Shown here in pieces: positions 26,801-35,720 of a stretch of DNA of 64,000 nt (within the stretch, counting starts at the first letter, position 1; each line of letters begins with the position of its first letter). A model generated the notes under the pieces. That model saw nothing but the letters and a program-made list of their open reading frames with translations. It was not told the origin of the DNA and did no database searches. Position numbers and translations under genes: made by a program. Location: contig NZ_CP053844.1 of NCBI RefSeq assembly GCF_013201685.1, positions 1,302,001 through 1,366,000 on the forward strand, written 5' to 3'. This DNA is from Campylobacter geochelonis (GTDB taxonomy: Bacteria > Campylobacterota > Campylobacteria > Campylobacterales > Campylobacteraceae).

Positions 26801-27872
26801 CTTGAACTCTTAACTTTAAGAAGTTAGCTCTGTCGTTAAGATGGTTATCAGAGTAGTTTTCGATGTTTATATACTCTTTTTTGGAGATATCTCCTGCTAG
26901 AGCATATCCTTTTAGGTTTTCTAAGGCATAAGCGGCAGCTTGTTGGAGAGCTTTATCACTATTATCCAAATCACTCATAACACTACTAGCTCCTGCTCCA
27001 TAGTTAGCATAGTAGTTGGCTATGAGTTGTTTAGGCTCTTCACCTTTAGAGAAAGTCATATGGGCTATCTTGTTATTATTTATTGGGTAACCAATTCGTT
27101 TTAAAACAGAAACTATCTTTTTCTCATCTCTTCCTTGTCTAAATTCAAAGGTATTTAATTTACTCCCTAATTTATATCTTTTGTGATATATAAACTCTAC
27201 ATTATCACTTCTTAGTGATTTACCACCGTCAATAGAAAATATCACTCTTCTAAGATTACTATTTATATCCGAGCTTATACCGCTCCAAGCCGAGTTAAGT
27301 ATGGTATCAAAGTCACCTTTTGGATTTACTACTATGTATCTTCTTTCTTGAACATTTATATTAGTTTCACTTTCTGGATTTGCGTCATAATAATCTATAT
27401 GAACCAAATGATTGCTTGTAAATATATCTGTAGTATCAACAAAAAATGTAAAAATAGCACCAACTATATTTTTAGAAACTACAAAATTTACAGCAGCTGA
27501 TGCTAATACTTTCAGTGCATACAGCCCAGCTGCTCTTTCTTCATTATAATATAGCTCTTTGCCATCTTCTTTACTTGTGCCTTCAAATATATCAAATTTA
27601 AATTCATTTATCTTACTTATATTTAATAAATCCACTATAATACCAGCTCCGTTAAATACAAAAGCCATTCTTTTAGGTGGAGCTTTTTTTAAGGCTTCTA
27701 TAGCTTCTTCTTCTGTTTTTGCATTTTTAAGTATATCTTCATATAGTGGCTCTAACTTACCAAGTAAACCCTGTGCAACATCTAATGAATCTCCTTTTAA
27801 TATACCTTTTCCTATCTCAGCAGTTGAAAGAATTCTATCTTTTATAAATTTCTTTTTATCAAAGTTTGACAT
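23868..27872 (-). CDS. Truncated RTX protein, type B tip (1334 aa), without secretion signal
   Basis: The tip (about 1-230) has hydrophobic stretches (AFVFNGAGIIVDLL, ALKVLASAAVNFVV, NIVGAIFTFFVDTTDIF). The body from NTFEFRQGRDEKK matches the type A protein. RTX repeats follow, and then about 608 residues shared with the giant protein. After KWAGVE the sequence leaves the giant's frame content and ends with FNYIKFE. The EF-hand-like region is kept but the HCBP modules, cadherin-like repeats and C-terminal signal are lost. It lies 12 bases after ankyrin gene 3 with the strong ribosome-binding site. I read it as a displaced toxin tip that recombination with the giant gene could restore. Confidence 0.88.
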   Translation of the reverse strand: MSNFDKKKFIKDRILSTAEIGKGILKGDSLDVAQGLLGKLEPLYEDILKNAKTEEEAIEALKKAPPKRMAFVFNGAGIIVDLLNISKINEFKFDIFEGTSKEDGKELYYNEERAAGLYALKVLASAAVNFVVSKNIVGAIFTFFVDTTDIFTSNHLVHIDYYDANPESETNINVQERRYIVVNPKGDFDTILNSAWSGISSDINSNLRRVIFSIDGGKSLRSDNVEFIYHKRYKLGSKLNTFEFRQGRDEKKIVSVLKRIGYPINNNKIAHMTFSKGEEPKQLIANYYANYGAGASSVMSDLDNSDKALQQAAAYALENLKGYALAGDISKKEYINIENYSDNHLNDRANFLKLRVQELTGSAGIYRNTHYYDTKENISAGDKNTIYNEKVDKVVFITGDYTDSRSLFGKKRFYGYSDDNTIISSDDIGVYIESGLGCDTITTGSGNDIIYTNAKIDDGDDKEDSNTINTVNSGKGNDQIYGSKGVDNITVDDGVNAIYSKDSDDSVNTTKGKNTIYLGAGSDSVNTNGGENTIYTGLDNTSQEDKDSKDDINTINLTNGNNTVYGSKAQDIVTSNEAKSDIFTKDGDDKVSISGAELNNVFTGSGNDTITINGGKGHIVYTHKDSIDGLDLDTKDSTNTVEINLGKNTIYGGKGKESLTIKDGDNTAYLGDGDNKVSISGGKNTISLGIDKDSVTISGGKNTIYTGDGEDTITATSGDNTIYAGLGKDSITTGSGDDKLYAGDDKDADELSGGSGDDEYHVSANDIINDSDGKGRVWFKHDSPITGGIETKPGSKVYTDNRGYTYQLNGSELKVTYNLDKDSITIKNYNQEQNSLGITLTNKVGLKIKDVTENEGSKKATITLELIGEIVGDGKLEVFMRSSDMMRSRSARSSLGAITFKKGDTTKTYSYDIKDYDDFIVNNEKRRFITNLVPHIIDTPSVKNSVSYDSSSSKYGELNIVDDDKPVYINVRGNSTSEAAEIIRGMVGVNRGLKVSANNQKEYVSLNIGSNKFKFIGGYTQDIFTASKWTDDEIEEEDSKFYVSPYHISSNATVYYKGKGARFAIFDDDKDKDYPDPEDETSPLVIDLNKDGIKTTNLKNSVFFDLDNNDFKEKTAWLDKNDAFLAIDKNNNGIIDNANELFGNNTIINSNYNRNDKTLDNGFEVLKRFDTNNDGIINALDMDYDKLLLWQDVDKNGISTKDELYTLSNKAIKSIDLNYKNVNIDSNSNTIKQLSKVSFYDGTTTDIADVWFRVEPSKTISNANVELPQRLREFVDIEGSGNLEDFLYVVAKNKELEDSLRNYVETTDEKQRKEKVNSLIFKWAGVEFNYIKFE
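23892..25717. repeat. 1826-bp direct repeat, copy in type B RTX gene
   Basis: Partner of 18222-20047. Its left boundary coincides with the point where the type B gene is cut short. The two copies enclose the giant gene's 5' part and its two partner genes. Confidence 0.9.
25864..26944. repeat. RTX-body direct repeat, copy in type B gene
   Basis: Matches 6881-7961 nearly base for base, and 32063-32781 over its left part. It codes for the RTX repeats plus the adjoining shared region. Confidence 0.85.
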
Positions 27873-27884
27873 ATGGTACTCCTT

Positions 27885-29165
27885 TTAATCTATAAATTTC
27901 TTTTGATTTATTGTATTGATTTTATTATAAATCGTATCTGATTTATCTTTTAAAATCACCTTATTTGCTCTTATTACGTATACTATACTATCTGTTAATT
28001 TTCTTTTATTTTTATATTCCATATACTCTTTTATATCATTAAAAGTTCCGTTTTCATCAGAACACATATTTTTAGAAAGCTCTGCTCTTAAGCTAAAATA
28101 AATTTCTTTTGGCTTTTTATTCTCTAATCTGCTTTTATGCCATATATAATCATCATAACACTCATCATACGCCTCTTTTAGTTGCTCTTTTGTAGGTTGT
28201 CCAGGGACGTTGTATTTAAGCATAAGTTCTAGCATAGGTTCGTAGTTGGGGATGTAAGTTAATATATTATAATGAGTGTTTGCTTTTTTTAAATAATCTA
28301 TTTCGTTTTTATTTTTAGAATCATTAATATCTATATAAAATCCATCTTTTTTGCTAGGCAATAAATCATTTATATCATTGGTAAATCTATATGTAAACGG
28401 CTTATATCCACTTTCTAATAACATTTTTGCTATTTCTAAAAAGTTGTTATAAACTATATATTCAAACAAACTACTCTCTGGAGCATAGTAATCTGTAGAG
28501 ACATTGCCTTTGCTGTCTTCGTATATTCTTATATATTTTTTACCATATTCTGCTTCATATTTTATATCTATATTATTTTTGTTGATAGTAATATTTTTAA
28601 TTAAATTATAATTAGGCGAACCCAAATAAGCTTGTATTGTTTTTATTTCATTAAATTTAGCTCCATTATCCAATAAAAGTTTTACAGTTTTAGTTGAGTT
28701 GTTCTCTATAGCATAAGCTAGTGAGCTTAGATTATACTTATCTTTTTTATTGATATCTGCTCCTAATTTTATAAGCTCTTTAGATGTTACTTCATCATCA
28801 TAAAAGCTAGAATACATTAAAGGGCTTAATCCATATAACATGTCCATATCAACGCTTAGGTTGTTATCCTTTATAAAATTTAATACAGATACAGTTTGTT
28901 TTGTTTTTAAAAAGCGTCTTAGTTGCTTTTGCAAATCGTTTTCTTTACGATGGTCGCCATCATCATCTATATCCCAGTTTTCATAAGAAAAAGCATTTAT
29001 TTCTTCTTGGGTAACATACTTTGATATCGGCGAGTTGGAATCAACCTTCATATTAGGATACACAACAAAATTTGATTGTTTAGTTTTGCTTTTATAATAG
29101 TCATTTGTCACTAAAAATAAAAAACCAACCACTACAATAACGATAATCTCTTTTAGAAACTTCAA
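27885..29165 (-). CDS. Membrane-anchored ankyrin-repeat protein 3 (candidate immunity protein)
   Basis: This 426-aa protein has an N-terminal helix (EIIVIVVVGFLFLVTNDYY) and ISKYVTQEEI. Ankyrin repeats (SPLMYSSFYDDEVTSKELI, LSSLAYAIENNSTKTVKLLL) and PMLELMLKYNVPGQPTKEQL follow. The N-terminus is more divergent than in the other five. The C-terminal domain (about 330-426) is unlike the shared one of proteins 1, 2, 4 and 6. It precedes the type B RTX gene by 12 bases, so a distinct ankyrin C-terminus goes with a distinct toxin tip. The start is TTG after AAGGA. Immunity is inferred. Confidence 0.8.
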   Translation of the reverse strand: MKFLKEIIVIVVVGFLFLVTNDYYKSKTKQSNFVVYPNMKVDSNSPISKYVTQEEINAFSYENWDIDDDGDHRKENDLQKQLRRFLKTKQTVSVLNFIKDNNLSVDMDMLYGLSPLMYSSFYDDEVTSKELIKLGADINKKDKYNLSSLAYAIENNSTKTVKLLLDNGAKFNEIKTIQAYLGSPNYNLIKNITINKNNIDIKYEAEYGKKYIRIYEDSKGNVSTDYYAPESSLFEYIVYNNFLEIAKMLLESGYKPFTYRFTNDINDLLPSKKDGFYIDINDSKNKNEIDYLKKANTHYNILTYIPNYEPMLELMLKYNVPGQPTKEQLKEAYDECYDDYIWHKSRLENKKPKEIYFSLRAELSKNMCSDENGTFNDIKEYMEYKNKRKLTDSIVYVIRANKVILKDKSDTIYNKINTINQKKFID

Positions 29166-29183
29166 GGTATTTCCTTTATCTAA

Positions 29184-29285
29184 ATTTATATAGAAATTTA
29201 CCTTGTAATTCTACATCAATGGAAGTTAAATGCTCTTTAAATTTATGTTATTTTAATGATGTTTTAATATAAATTTAAAGAGTGT
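29184..29285 (-). promoter_or_regulatory. Conserved upstream block P, copy 3
   Basis: Upstream block of ankyrin gene 3, with the inverted repeat and the -10-like TATATAAAT at its left edge, close to the TTG start. Confidence 0.55.
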
Positions 29286-29432
29286 TTTTATTAGTCGTAT
29301 ATATGATTTGAAAATCTTTGATATTTAGAATCCATTATATTTTAAGTATTTTTCTTTGGCTTAAATAAGTTGTAATTTCTTTTTCTTCGATGGTTTTTAT
29401 ATATAGCTTGTAAATTCAATACTTTTAGCAAA

Positions 29433-29459
29433 AGACACTAGATTTAAAATCCAGTGTCT
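29433..29459 (-). terminator. Cassette terminator hairpin, copy 3
   Basis: AGACACT/AGTGTCT hairpin, T-run on the minus strand; downstream of mini-RTX copy 2. Confidence 0.7.
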
Positions 29460-29667
29460 AATTTTAATTTTGATTTTATCTTATTTTATTTTTCTTTATC
29501 TCTTTTATAGATTCGTTTCTTTCTTTTATCTTTCTCTGATTTATCTTTAATAACTTTATTCTTTGTTTTTATAGTAAAAACTAAAGATGTTTTTTATATT
29601 TAAAGATTAGTCTATATTCTAAATTTATATAATATCTAAACCAAAGAGTTAGATAATGTTTAAATAA

Positions 29668-29701
29668 AAGAGATGGTTAGCATATACTCTTGCCATCTCT
29701 T
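29668..29701 (-). terminator. Second hairpin, copy 2
   Basis: AAGAGATGG/CCATCTCTT perfect stem, TTTTATTT after it on the minus strand; same as 10705-10738. Confidence 0.65.
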
Positions 29702-29813
29702 ATACTTTTTTTGTTTATTGTTTATCTCTTTAATTCTTTACCTTTTTTATAGATTCACTTCTTTCTTTTTTATCTTTTCTTTACTTACTTGTTTCTTTTA
29801 TATCTCTTAACTC

Positions 29814-30584
29814 TTAACTTCCCCATCCACTAGCATATATTTGCATAATGGCTTGATTGTTTCTTGCTTCATCGTGAGTTATGTTTGATATACCATTATC
29901 GCTCGTATAAGCATTTACTTGTTGTATTATCTTATCTATTTGTTCATTTGAGATAAATGAGTTATCATCTAGTTTGATTGTCTCTATTTGAGAATATTTG
30001 TTTGTTTGGTTTTTGATTGTTAAAGTAGTGTTGTTATCGCTTCCATATCTTATAACTAAGTCTTGCATAAATACTCCATCTAGTTTAAAGCTAATCTCTT
30101 CTTTTTTAACTCCTTTAAGTATTAAGGTATCATCTCCACCTTCTATTAAATTTATTAGCTCTTTATCTTTGATAGTTGTGTTGGTTGCTTCTTTAGTTAT
30201 GATATATGTATCATTACCATTTTCTCCTTGTAGAGTTGAGTTGTTTGCTTTAGATATTAAGGTGTCATCATCATTTCCTGCATATACTATGTCATTGTTA
30301 TAAGATATGATTGTATCGTTACCGGAGTATGCGTAGATAGTGTTGTTATCTTTAGCATAGATAAAGTCATCTCCTTTTTTCTGCATATTAGCAAACTGCT
30401 TATCTGCTTCACTAGCATCTTTGACATTTTTATCGATAGTGTCTTCTATTGCGTTTTTAAACAAATCAGTTAATTCTTTTGCAAGTCCAACAGGGTCGTT
30501 GTAGTTGTTAACTATACCAGCTATGTTTGCACTGTATTTTTGAACTTTATCTTTTATATAGTTAGAACGACTAAAGTTTGACAT
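29814..30584 (-). CDS. Mini-RTX protein, copy 2
   Basis: 256 aa, identical in translation to the copy at 36249-37019 and almost so to 4564-5334 (MSN start, LKG, YAYSGND instead of YSYSGND). The 70-residue type A N-terminus is joined to the C-terminal module at QKK|GDDF. Because all three copies share this junction, the fusion arose once and was then copied. ATG follows the AAGGAGT site. It lies 30 bases after ankyrin gene 4. Confidence 0.85.
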   Translation of the reverse strand: MSNFSRSNYIKDKVQKYSANIAGIVNNYNDPVGLAKELTDLFKNAIEDTIDKNVKDASEADKQFANMQKKGDDFIYAKDNNTIYAYSGNDTIISYNNDIVYAGNDDDTLISKANNSTLQGENGNDTYIITKEATNTTIKDKELINLIEGGDDTLILKGVKKEEISFKLDGVFMQDLVIRYGSDNNTTLTIKNQTNKYSQIETIKLDDNSFISNEQIDKIIQQVNAYTSDNGISNITHDEARNNQAIMQIYASGWGS

Positions 30585-30614
30585 ATGGTACTCCTTTTTA
30601 AATTTATTTAGTTT

Positions 30615-31883
30615 TTAGTTTTTATTTTTATTTTTATCTGTTAAATTTGAGTTAGACTTACTTGAGTGTTTATCAAGGTAAATCACCTTAGATGGGTTAT
30701 TCTTGTTTCTATTAATGAAAGAATCTACTGCATAGTTTTTGCTATAATCATTTGCATAGTTTATATATGCTTTTGTATCTTTAAAAGTTCCATTTTCATC
30801 AGAGCAATGCTTGTTGTAGCGATTTAGTGTTCTTGTTAAACCAGCTTCATATTCTATTCTGGATATGGGTCCTTCTGGTTTTTCTCCATTATTTTTCATT
30901 ATCCTGTTTATTTTTTCTACGTTATGTACATAGGTATCATAATCTCTCTCTAAAAACCAAGCTCTATCTTCATAGCATTTCTCATACGCCTCTTTTAGTT
31001 GCTCTTTTGTAGGTTGTCCAGGGACATTGTATTTAAGCATAAGTTCTAGCATAGGTTCGTAGTTGTCATATTCTGTTATCTTTTTATAGCAATCAACTGC
31101 GTATTTATTAGAACCCCAACTGCATTCAGTTGGCTTATATCCACTTTCTAAAACAACTTTTGCTGTGTCATATAAATTTGAATAAACTATGTATAAAAAA
31201 GGATTTAAACCATCACCATATCTACCTTCTCCGCACTTAAACAGAGTTATTCCTGTTTCATAACCTATCTGCATATCATAGTTATTTATAATAATCTTAT
31301 CTATCTGTCTATAGAAACTAGCTACTCCTGCACCATACATTTGAACCACTGGGGTTTCTTGCATAGCTACATTATTATCAAGTAGAAATTTAACTGTGTT
31401 CGCAGAGTTTATGCTTATAGCATATGCTAGAGCATTTAGTTTATATCTATCTTTAATATGTAGGTTTGCTCCTATTTTATATAATTCCATTGTTGTATTT
31501 AAATCATTATAAAAAGAGCTATACATTATAGGAGTCTTTCCATCTACCATTTTAATATCCGCACTTAGATTATGCTCTTTTAAAAAGTTTATAACTTTAT
31601 AAGTGTCTTTTTCTTGTAGTGCATTTCTTAGTGGTATAAGAGTGGAATTTGTCTCCTTATCACAATGGATATCAGAATAGCTAAACCCAAACTCATCAAC
31701 CTCTTCTTGAGTTACATACTTACTAAGTCCTGGTATAGCAGAAACGTTTGTGTCTGAAGTGATTGTGAAGTGAGAGGTTTGGTTGGTTAAATTTGGTAGT
31801 TGGTTGGTTTTATAAAGATATGCAAGTATAGTTATAAATATAACAGCTATGGTTATGATAAAATTTTTAGATGTTTGGTTCAA
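30615..31883 (-). CDS. Membrane-anchored ankyrin-repeat protein 4, a mosaic of proteins 2 and 1
   Basis: This 422-aa protein has its first about 285 residues identical to protein 2 (8913-10181). The rest (EKCYEDRAWFLERDYDTYV onward) is identical to protein 1 (5365-6624). The switch falls within the conserved PMLELMLKYNVPGQPTKEQL stretch, at about 31025-31065, where the base pattern changes from one parent to the other. N-terminal helix, SKYVTQEEV and ankyrin repeats are as in protein 2. TTG start after AAGGA. It precedes mini-RTX copy 2 by 30 bases. Confidence 0.82.
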   Translation of the reverse strand: MNQTSKNFIITIAVIFITILAYLYKTNQLPNLTNQTSHFTITSDTNVSAIPGLSKYVTQEEVDEFGFSYSDIHCDKETNSTLIPLRNALQEKDTYKVINFLKEHNLSADIKMVDGKTPIMYSSFYNDLNTTMELYKIGANLHIKDRYKLNALAYAISINSANTVKFLLDNNVAMQETPVVQMYGAGVASFYRQIDKIIINNYDMQIGYETGITLFKCGEGRYGDGLNPFLYIVYSNLYDTAKVVLESGYKPTECSWGSNKYAVDCYKKITEYDNYEPMLELMLKYNVPGQPTKEQLKEAYEKCYEDRAWFLERDYDTYVHNVEKINRIMKNNGEKPEGPISRIEYEAGLTRTLNRYNKHCSDENGTFKDTKAYINYANDYSKNYAVDSFINRNKNNPSKVIYLDKHSSKSNSNLTDKNKNKN

Positions 31884-31921
31884 ATTTAGTCCTTATTTTA
31901 TAAAGTTATGTTTTATACCTG

Positions 31922-32028
31922 TTTTTATATAGAAATTTACCTTGTAATTCTACATCAATGGAAGTTAAATGCTCTTTAAATTTATGTTATTTTAATAATT
32001 TTTTAATATAAATTTAAAGGGAATTTAG
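31922..32028 (-). promoter_or_regulatory. Conserved upstream block P, copy 4
   Basis: Same sub-type as copy 1 (AAGGGA variant, followed by a TTTAGATGTTG stretch). It directly adjoins the truncated type C RTX gene, leaving no terminator between them. Confidence 0.55.
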
Positions 32029-32037
32029 ATGTTGAAT

Positions 32038-34017
32038 TTATGCTGATTTTAAATAATTATATAGATAGGCTGTATTATCTCCATCTTTTATAGTTAAGCT
32101 TTCTTTGCCTTTACCACCATAGATGGTATTTTTACCTAAATTTATCTCTACTGTGTTAGTACTATCTTTAGTATCTAAGTCTAAGCCATCTATGCTATCT
32201 TTATGGGTATAAACTATATGTCCTTTGCCACCATTTATAGTTATAGTATCATTTCCACTTCCTGTAAATACATTGTTTAACTCTGCACCACTGATACTTA
32301 CTTTATCATCTCCATCTTTAGTAAAGATGTCGCTTTTAGCTTCATTTGAAGTTACTATATCTTGTGCTTTAGAGCCATATACTGTGTTATTTCCGTTAGT
32401 TAAATTTATAGTATTTATATCATCTTTACTATCTTTATCTTCTTGGCTTGTGTTATCTAATCCTGTATAGATAGTGTTTTCTCCACCATTTGTATTTACA
32501 CTATCGCTTCCAGCTCCTAAGTAGATAGTGTTTTTACCTTTGGTTGTATTTACACTATCATCACTATCTTTAGAATATATAGCATTTACTCCATCATCTA
32601 CAGTTATGTTATCAACTCCTTTAGAGCCATATATTTGATCATTACCTTTACCTGAGTTTACAGTATTAGTAGTGTTAGAATCTTCTTTATCATTTCCATC
32701 ATCTATTTTTGCATTTGTATAGATGATATCATTACCATCTCCTGTAGTTATAGTATCACAACCAAGACCGGATTCGATGTAGGCTGTACCAGATCCACTA
32801 GATGTTATCCTGTCATTATTAGAATATCCAAAAATAATTTGTTGTTTTGATGATACAGTGGCGAACTCTTGGTCTACAAAGGTTACATATATATTATTTT
32901 CACTTACAACTTTTTTATTAGTAGCTATATCTTTATAGTTTATACCATTTTTTAAAGATGCACCAAATTCTTGGTGTAAATACTCATCTAAAAATTTTAC
33001 TCTATAGTTTAAATGCTTTTCAGAATATATAGAAAGCTCCGTATAATCACCATCATCTGGATATCCTTCGTTAGATAAAGCATAGCCTTTTAACTCTTTC
33101 AAACAAAGTGCGGCAAATTTTTTTCTAACACTATCTTTTAAATCTTCCAAAATATGCTTTGACCTGTTTATATAATAATTTGTCATAAGCTCGTAAGCAT
33201 CTGCTTTTTTTGCTTTTGCAATATAGGTTTTTTTACTATAAGGGTAGTCTGTTTGTATTAACAACGAAGCTATTTTTCTCTCTGAAAAATTTCTAAACTC
33301 GAAAGTATTTGGCAATAATTGATTTTCCATATATTCCTTATGATAAACAATTTCTACCGACTCTTTATTAATAGAACCAATTTCATTACTAATAGATAAA
33401 ACTACCCTCCTAAGTCCGGCATCTATATCTGCTTTTATTTTACTCCACACACCACCTAGTATGGTATGGAAATTAGAACTTGGATTTGCTATTATGTATT
33501 TTCTCTCTGTTATAGATGAATTTTGAGCCGAATTTACATCGTAGTAATCAATTTGTATTATATGATTTTGAACGAAAATATTTTTAATATCTACAATTTG
33601 AGATATAGCTCCTGTAATAACATTTTTAGTCATCATAAACTCTACTGCAACTCCAGCAGCTACTTTAGCAAGATATAATATCTCTCGTCTATTTTCATCA
33701 TAATGTAAACTCCTACCCAACTCTTTACTAGTTCCATCAAATATATCATAATTAAACTTTTTTACCTCAGTAGCAGTAAGCAAGTCTATAGCGACTCCAG
33801 CTGCACCAAACAAAAAGCCCATTGTTTGTTTTCTTAATATCATTTCAGCTTCGGTCTCTGTTTTTGCGTCGCTTAAAATATCCTCATAAAATGCTTGAAG
33901 TTTTGCTACAACACCCTTAGCAAAATCCAAATCATCACCACCAACAAAACCTTTAATAATATCAGTAGTCCCGTTTACTCTTTTTTCAATAAATTCCTCT
34001 TTGTTAAACTCAGTCAT
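32038..34017 (-). CDS. Truncated RTX protein, type C tip (659 aa), without secretion signal
   Basis: The N-terminal about 400 residues are a divergent relative of the type B tip. Shared features are hydrophobic segments (GFLFGAAGVAIDLL, KNVITGAISQIVDIKNIF) and NH-x3-IDYYD. From ESGLGCDTITTG onward the protein is nearly identical to the type A protein, including the abrupt end YLYNYLKSA. It has no C-terminal secretion module, and block P copy 4 follows immediately. The start is ATG after AAGGA, without the CATATG context of the other cassettes. It follows ankyrin gene 5 by 10 bases. Probably a displaced tip. Confidence 0.86.
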   Translation of the reverse strand: MTEFNKEEFIEKRVNGTTDIIKGFVGGDDLDFAKGVVAKLQAFYEDILSDAKTETEAEMILRKQTMGFLFGAAGVAIDLLTATEVKKFNYDIFDGTSKELGRSLHYDENRREILYLAKVAAGVAVEFMMTKNVITGAISQIVDIKNIFVQNHIIQIDYYDVNSAQNSSITERKYIIANPSSNFHTILGGVWSKIKADIDAGLRRVVLSISNEIGSINKESVEIVYHKEYMENQLLPNTFEFRNFSERKIASLLIQTDYPYSKKTYIAKAKKADAYELMTNYYINRSKHILEDLKDSVRKKFAALCLKELKGYALSNEGYPDDGDYTELSIYSEKHLNYRVKFLDEYLHQEFGASLKNGINYKDIATNKKVVSENNIYVTFVDQEFATVSSKQQIIFGYSNNDRITSSGSGTAYIESGLGCDTITTGDGNDIIYTNAKIDDGNDKEDSNTTNTVNSGKGNDQIYGSKGVDNITVDDGVNAIYSKDSDDSVNTTKGKNTIYLGAGSDSVNTNGGENTIYTGLDNTSQEDKDSKDDINTINLTNGNNTVYGSKAQDIVTSNEAKSDIFTKDGDDKVSISGAELNNVFTGSGNDTITINGGKGHIVYTHKDSIDGLDLDTKDSTNTVEINLGKNTIYGGKGKESLTIKDGDNTAYLYNYLKSA

Positions 34018-34027
34018 AAATTTATCC

Positions 34028-35503
34028 TTATCTCATTATAATAATGTTACTACTAGGTTTAGTCTCATTTCTATCAACATATACCGACTCATTGGAATCC
34101 GTTGGTTTATCATCATATTCGAAAAAATTAAATATCTGCATTCTATTTTCTTTCATATGTCTATAGTTAACAAACTCTTTTGTTCCCTTAAATATTCCTT
34201 TTCTGTCTTTACTCCTTCGCCACTCAAAGATATCAGCTATGGATGAAAAATTTAAACTCATATAATCTTCTCCGCAAAAATTTCCAAAATCTCTAATGGC
34301 TCTAGTATAAAAATTGAAATCTTCTAGCTGCTTATTATCCAATCTTCTGCCGCTTTTACCAAACTCTTTTAATATCTCTTCATAATTCATCTTTGCAACA
34401 TCTGTAGAATATAATTTTTTTATTTCATCTTCCTTTGGATTTTTATCAAGTATATTAAAATATATCATGTCATATTTAAACATTACCGCATATCTAAAAT
34501 CACCAATACAAATTTTCATCTCATATTCTAACATTCCTTTACTTGGCTGCCCAGCAATGTTGTATTCTAAAAACAAATCAAGCATCTTTTCATGATTTGG
34601 AACTTTTTCCATTCGACGATATAATGAAAAAGAATAAAACTGATAATCCATAAAAAGCTCAACACCCATATACTTAATACTTGTGCTTTCATTTTCTATC
34701 ATTCTATCTATCTCTTCACTACTATAAAAATCATAATATGAGTTAGCACACTCTGCGATATCACCATAATTACAATAAGGTAGTGGACGGTAACCACTCT
34801 CTAGTGCCATTCTTGCTATTTCGATTAAATTGTGTTGCAAAAGATAATCAAACAAACTAAAACCTGCTTTGCCTTTTGCTACTTTTTGATACCAGTTATA
34901 TTCGTACACAAGCTCTGTTCTATCATCATAAAACTTTACATCTTTTAAACTGCTATTTCCAGGGCTTAAAAGATATCCCTGAACAAAATCAACCTCTTCA
35001 AATCTAACTCCATGCTCAAATAAATCTTTGACCACTCCAACGCAATTCATTGAAATAGCATAAGCCATAGGACTTAAACCATATTTATCTTTCTTGTGTA
35101 TATCAGCTCCAAGTTTTATAAGTTCTCTTGTAGTGTTTTCATCATTATAAAAACTCGAATACATCAAAGGCGTAACGCCATAGTGAAGCGGTGTATCTAC
35201 ACTTATATTATTATCTTTTATAAATAACAAAATATTAGCCGTATCTTTACTTTTTAAAATTTGACGAAAGTTTTCCATAAAAGGGTTATTTCTTACCTCA
35301 TTTACATCTATATCCCAATACCTAAAAGAAAAGCTATCAACCTCTTCTTGAGTTACATACTTACTAAGTCCTGGTATAGCAGAAACGTTTGTATCTGAAG
35401 TGATTGTGAAGTGAGAGGTTTGATTTAGTTTATACTCATTATATAGTAGCTTAGCTACTAAAAGTATTATTAATATGGCTAAGAATTTAAATACCTTTTT
35501 CAA
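34028..35503 (-). CDS. Membrane-anchored ankyrin-repeat protein 5 (candidate immunity protein)
   Basis: At 491 aa this is the longest of the six. The N-terminal helix and SHFTITSDTNVSAIPGLSKY match proteins 1 and 6. Ankyrin repeats follow (TPLMYSSFYNDENTTRELI, LSPMAYAISMNCVGVVKDLF). The C-terminal half (about 270-491) is unique, and the usual PGQPTKEQL is changed to IAGQPSKGML. It precedes the type C RTX gene by 10 bases, again pairing a special ankyrin C-terminus with a special toxin tip. TTG start after AAGGA. Immunity is inferred. Confidence 0.8.
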   Translation of the reverse strand: MKKVFKFLAILIILLVAKLLYNEYKLNQTSHFTITSDTNVSAIPGLSKYVTQEEVDSFSFRYWDIDVNEVRNNPFMENFRQILKSKDTANILLFIKDNNISVDTPLHYGVTPLMYSSFYNDENTTRELIKLGADIHKKDKYGLSPMAYAISMNCVGVVKDLFEHGVRFEEVDFVQGYLLSPGNSSLKDVKFYDDRTELVYEYNWYQKVAKGKAGFSLFDYLLQHNLIEIARMALESGYRPLPYCNYGDIAECANSYYDFYSSEEIDRMIENESTSIKYMGVELFMDYQFYSFSLYRRMEKVPNHEKMLDLFLEYNIAGQPSKGMLEYEMKICIGDFRYAVMFKYDMIYFNILDKNPKEDEIKKLYSTDVAKMNYEEILKEFGKSGRRLDNKQLEDFNFYTRAIRDFGNFCGEDYMSLNFSSIADIFEWRRSKDRKGIFKGTKEFVNYRHMKENRMQIFNFFEYDDKPTDSNESVYVDRNETKPSSNIIIMR

Positions 35504-35618
35504 TTTTTTCCTTTTAGTAAATTTATATAATTTTTAATATTCATTTTATCTATTTCAAAAACTTAAATTTGATGTATTGTTGTTTTAAATTTAATTATAC
35601 TAAATATATCTATGTTAA

Positions 35619-35720
35619 ATTTATATAGAAATTTGCCTTGTAATTCTACATCAATGGAAGTTAAATGCTCTTTAAATTTATGTTATTTTAATGATGTTTT
35701 AATATGAATTTAAAGAGAAT
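35619..35720 (-). promoter_or_regulatory. Conserved upstream block P, copy 5
   Basis: Upstream block of ankyrin gene 5, with the perfect inverted repeat version. A further about 115 bases to the gene start are shared with the regions before genes 1 and 6. Confidence 0.55.

Larger units (their letters stand above)
29189..30374. repeat. 1.18-kb direct repeat, copy 2
   Basis: Copy of 10226-11411 and 35624-36809. Together with the copy at 35624 the match continues to about 30711 (through the whole mini-RTX gene and the end of its ankyrin gene). The gap 29166-29813 holds block P and two hairpins but no gene. Confidence 0.85.
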
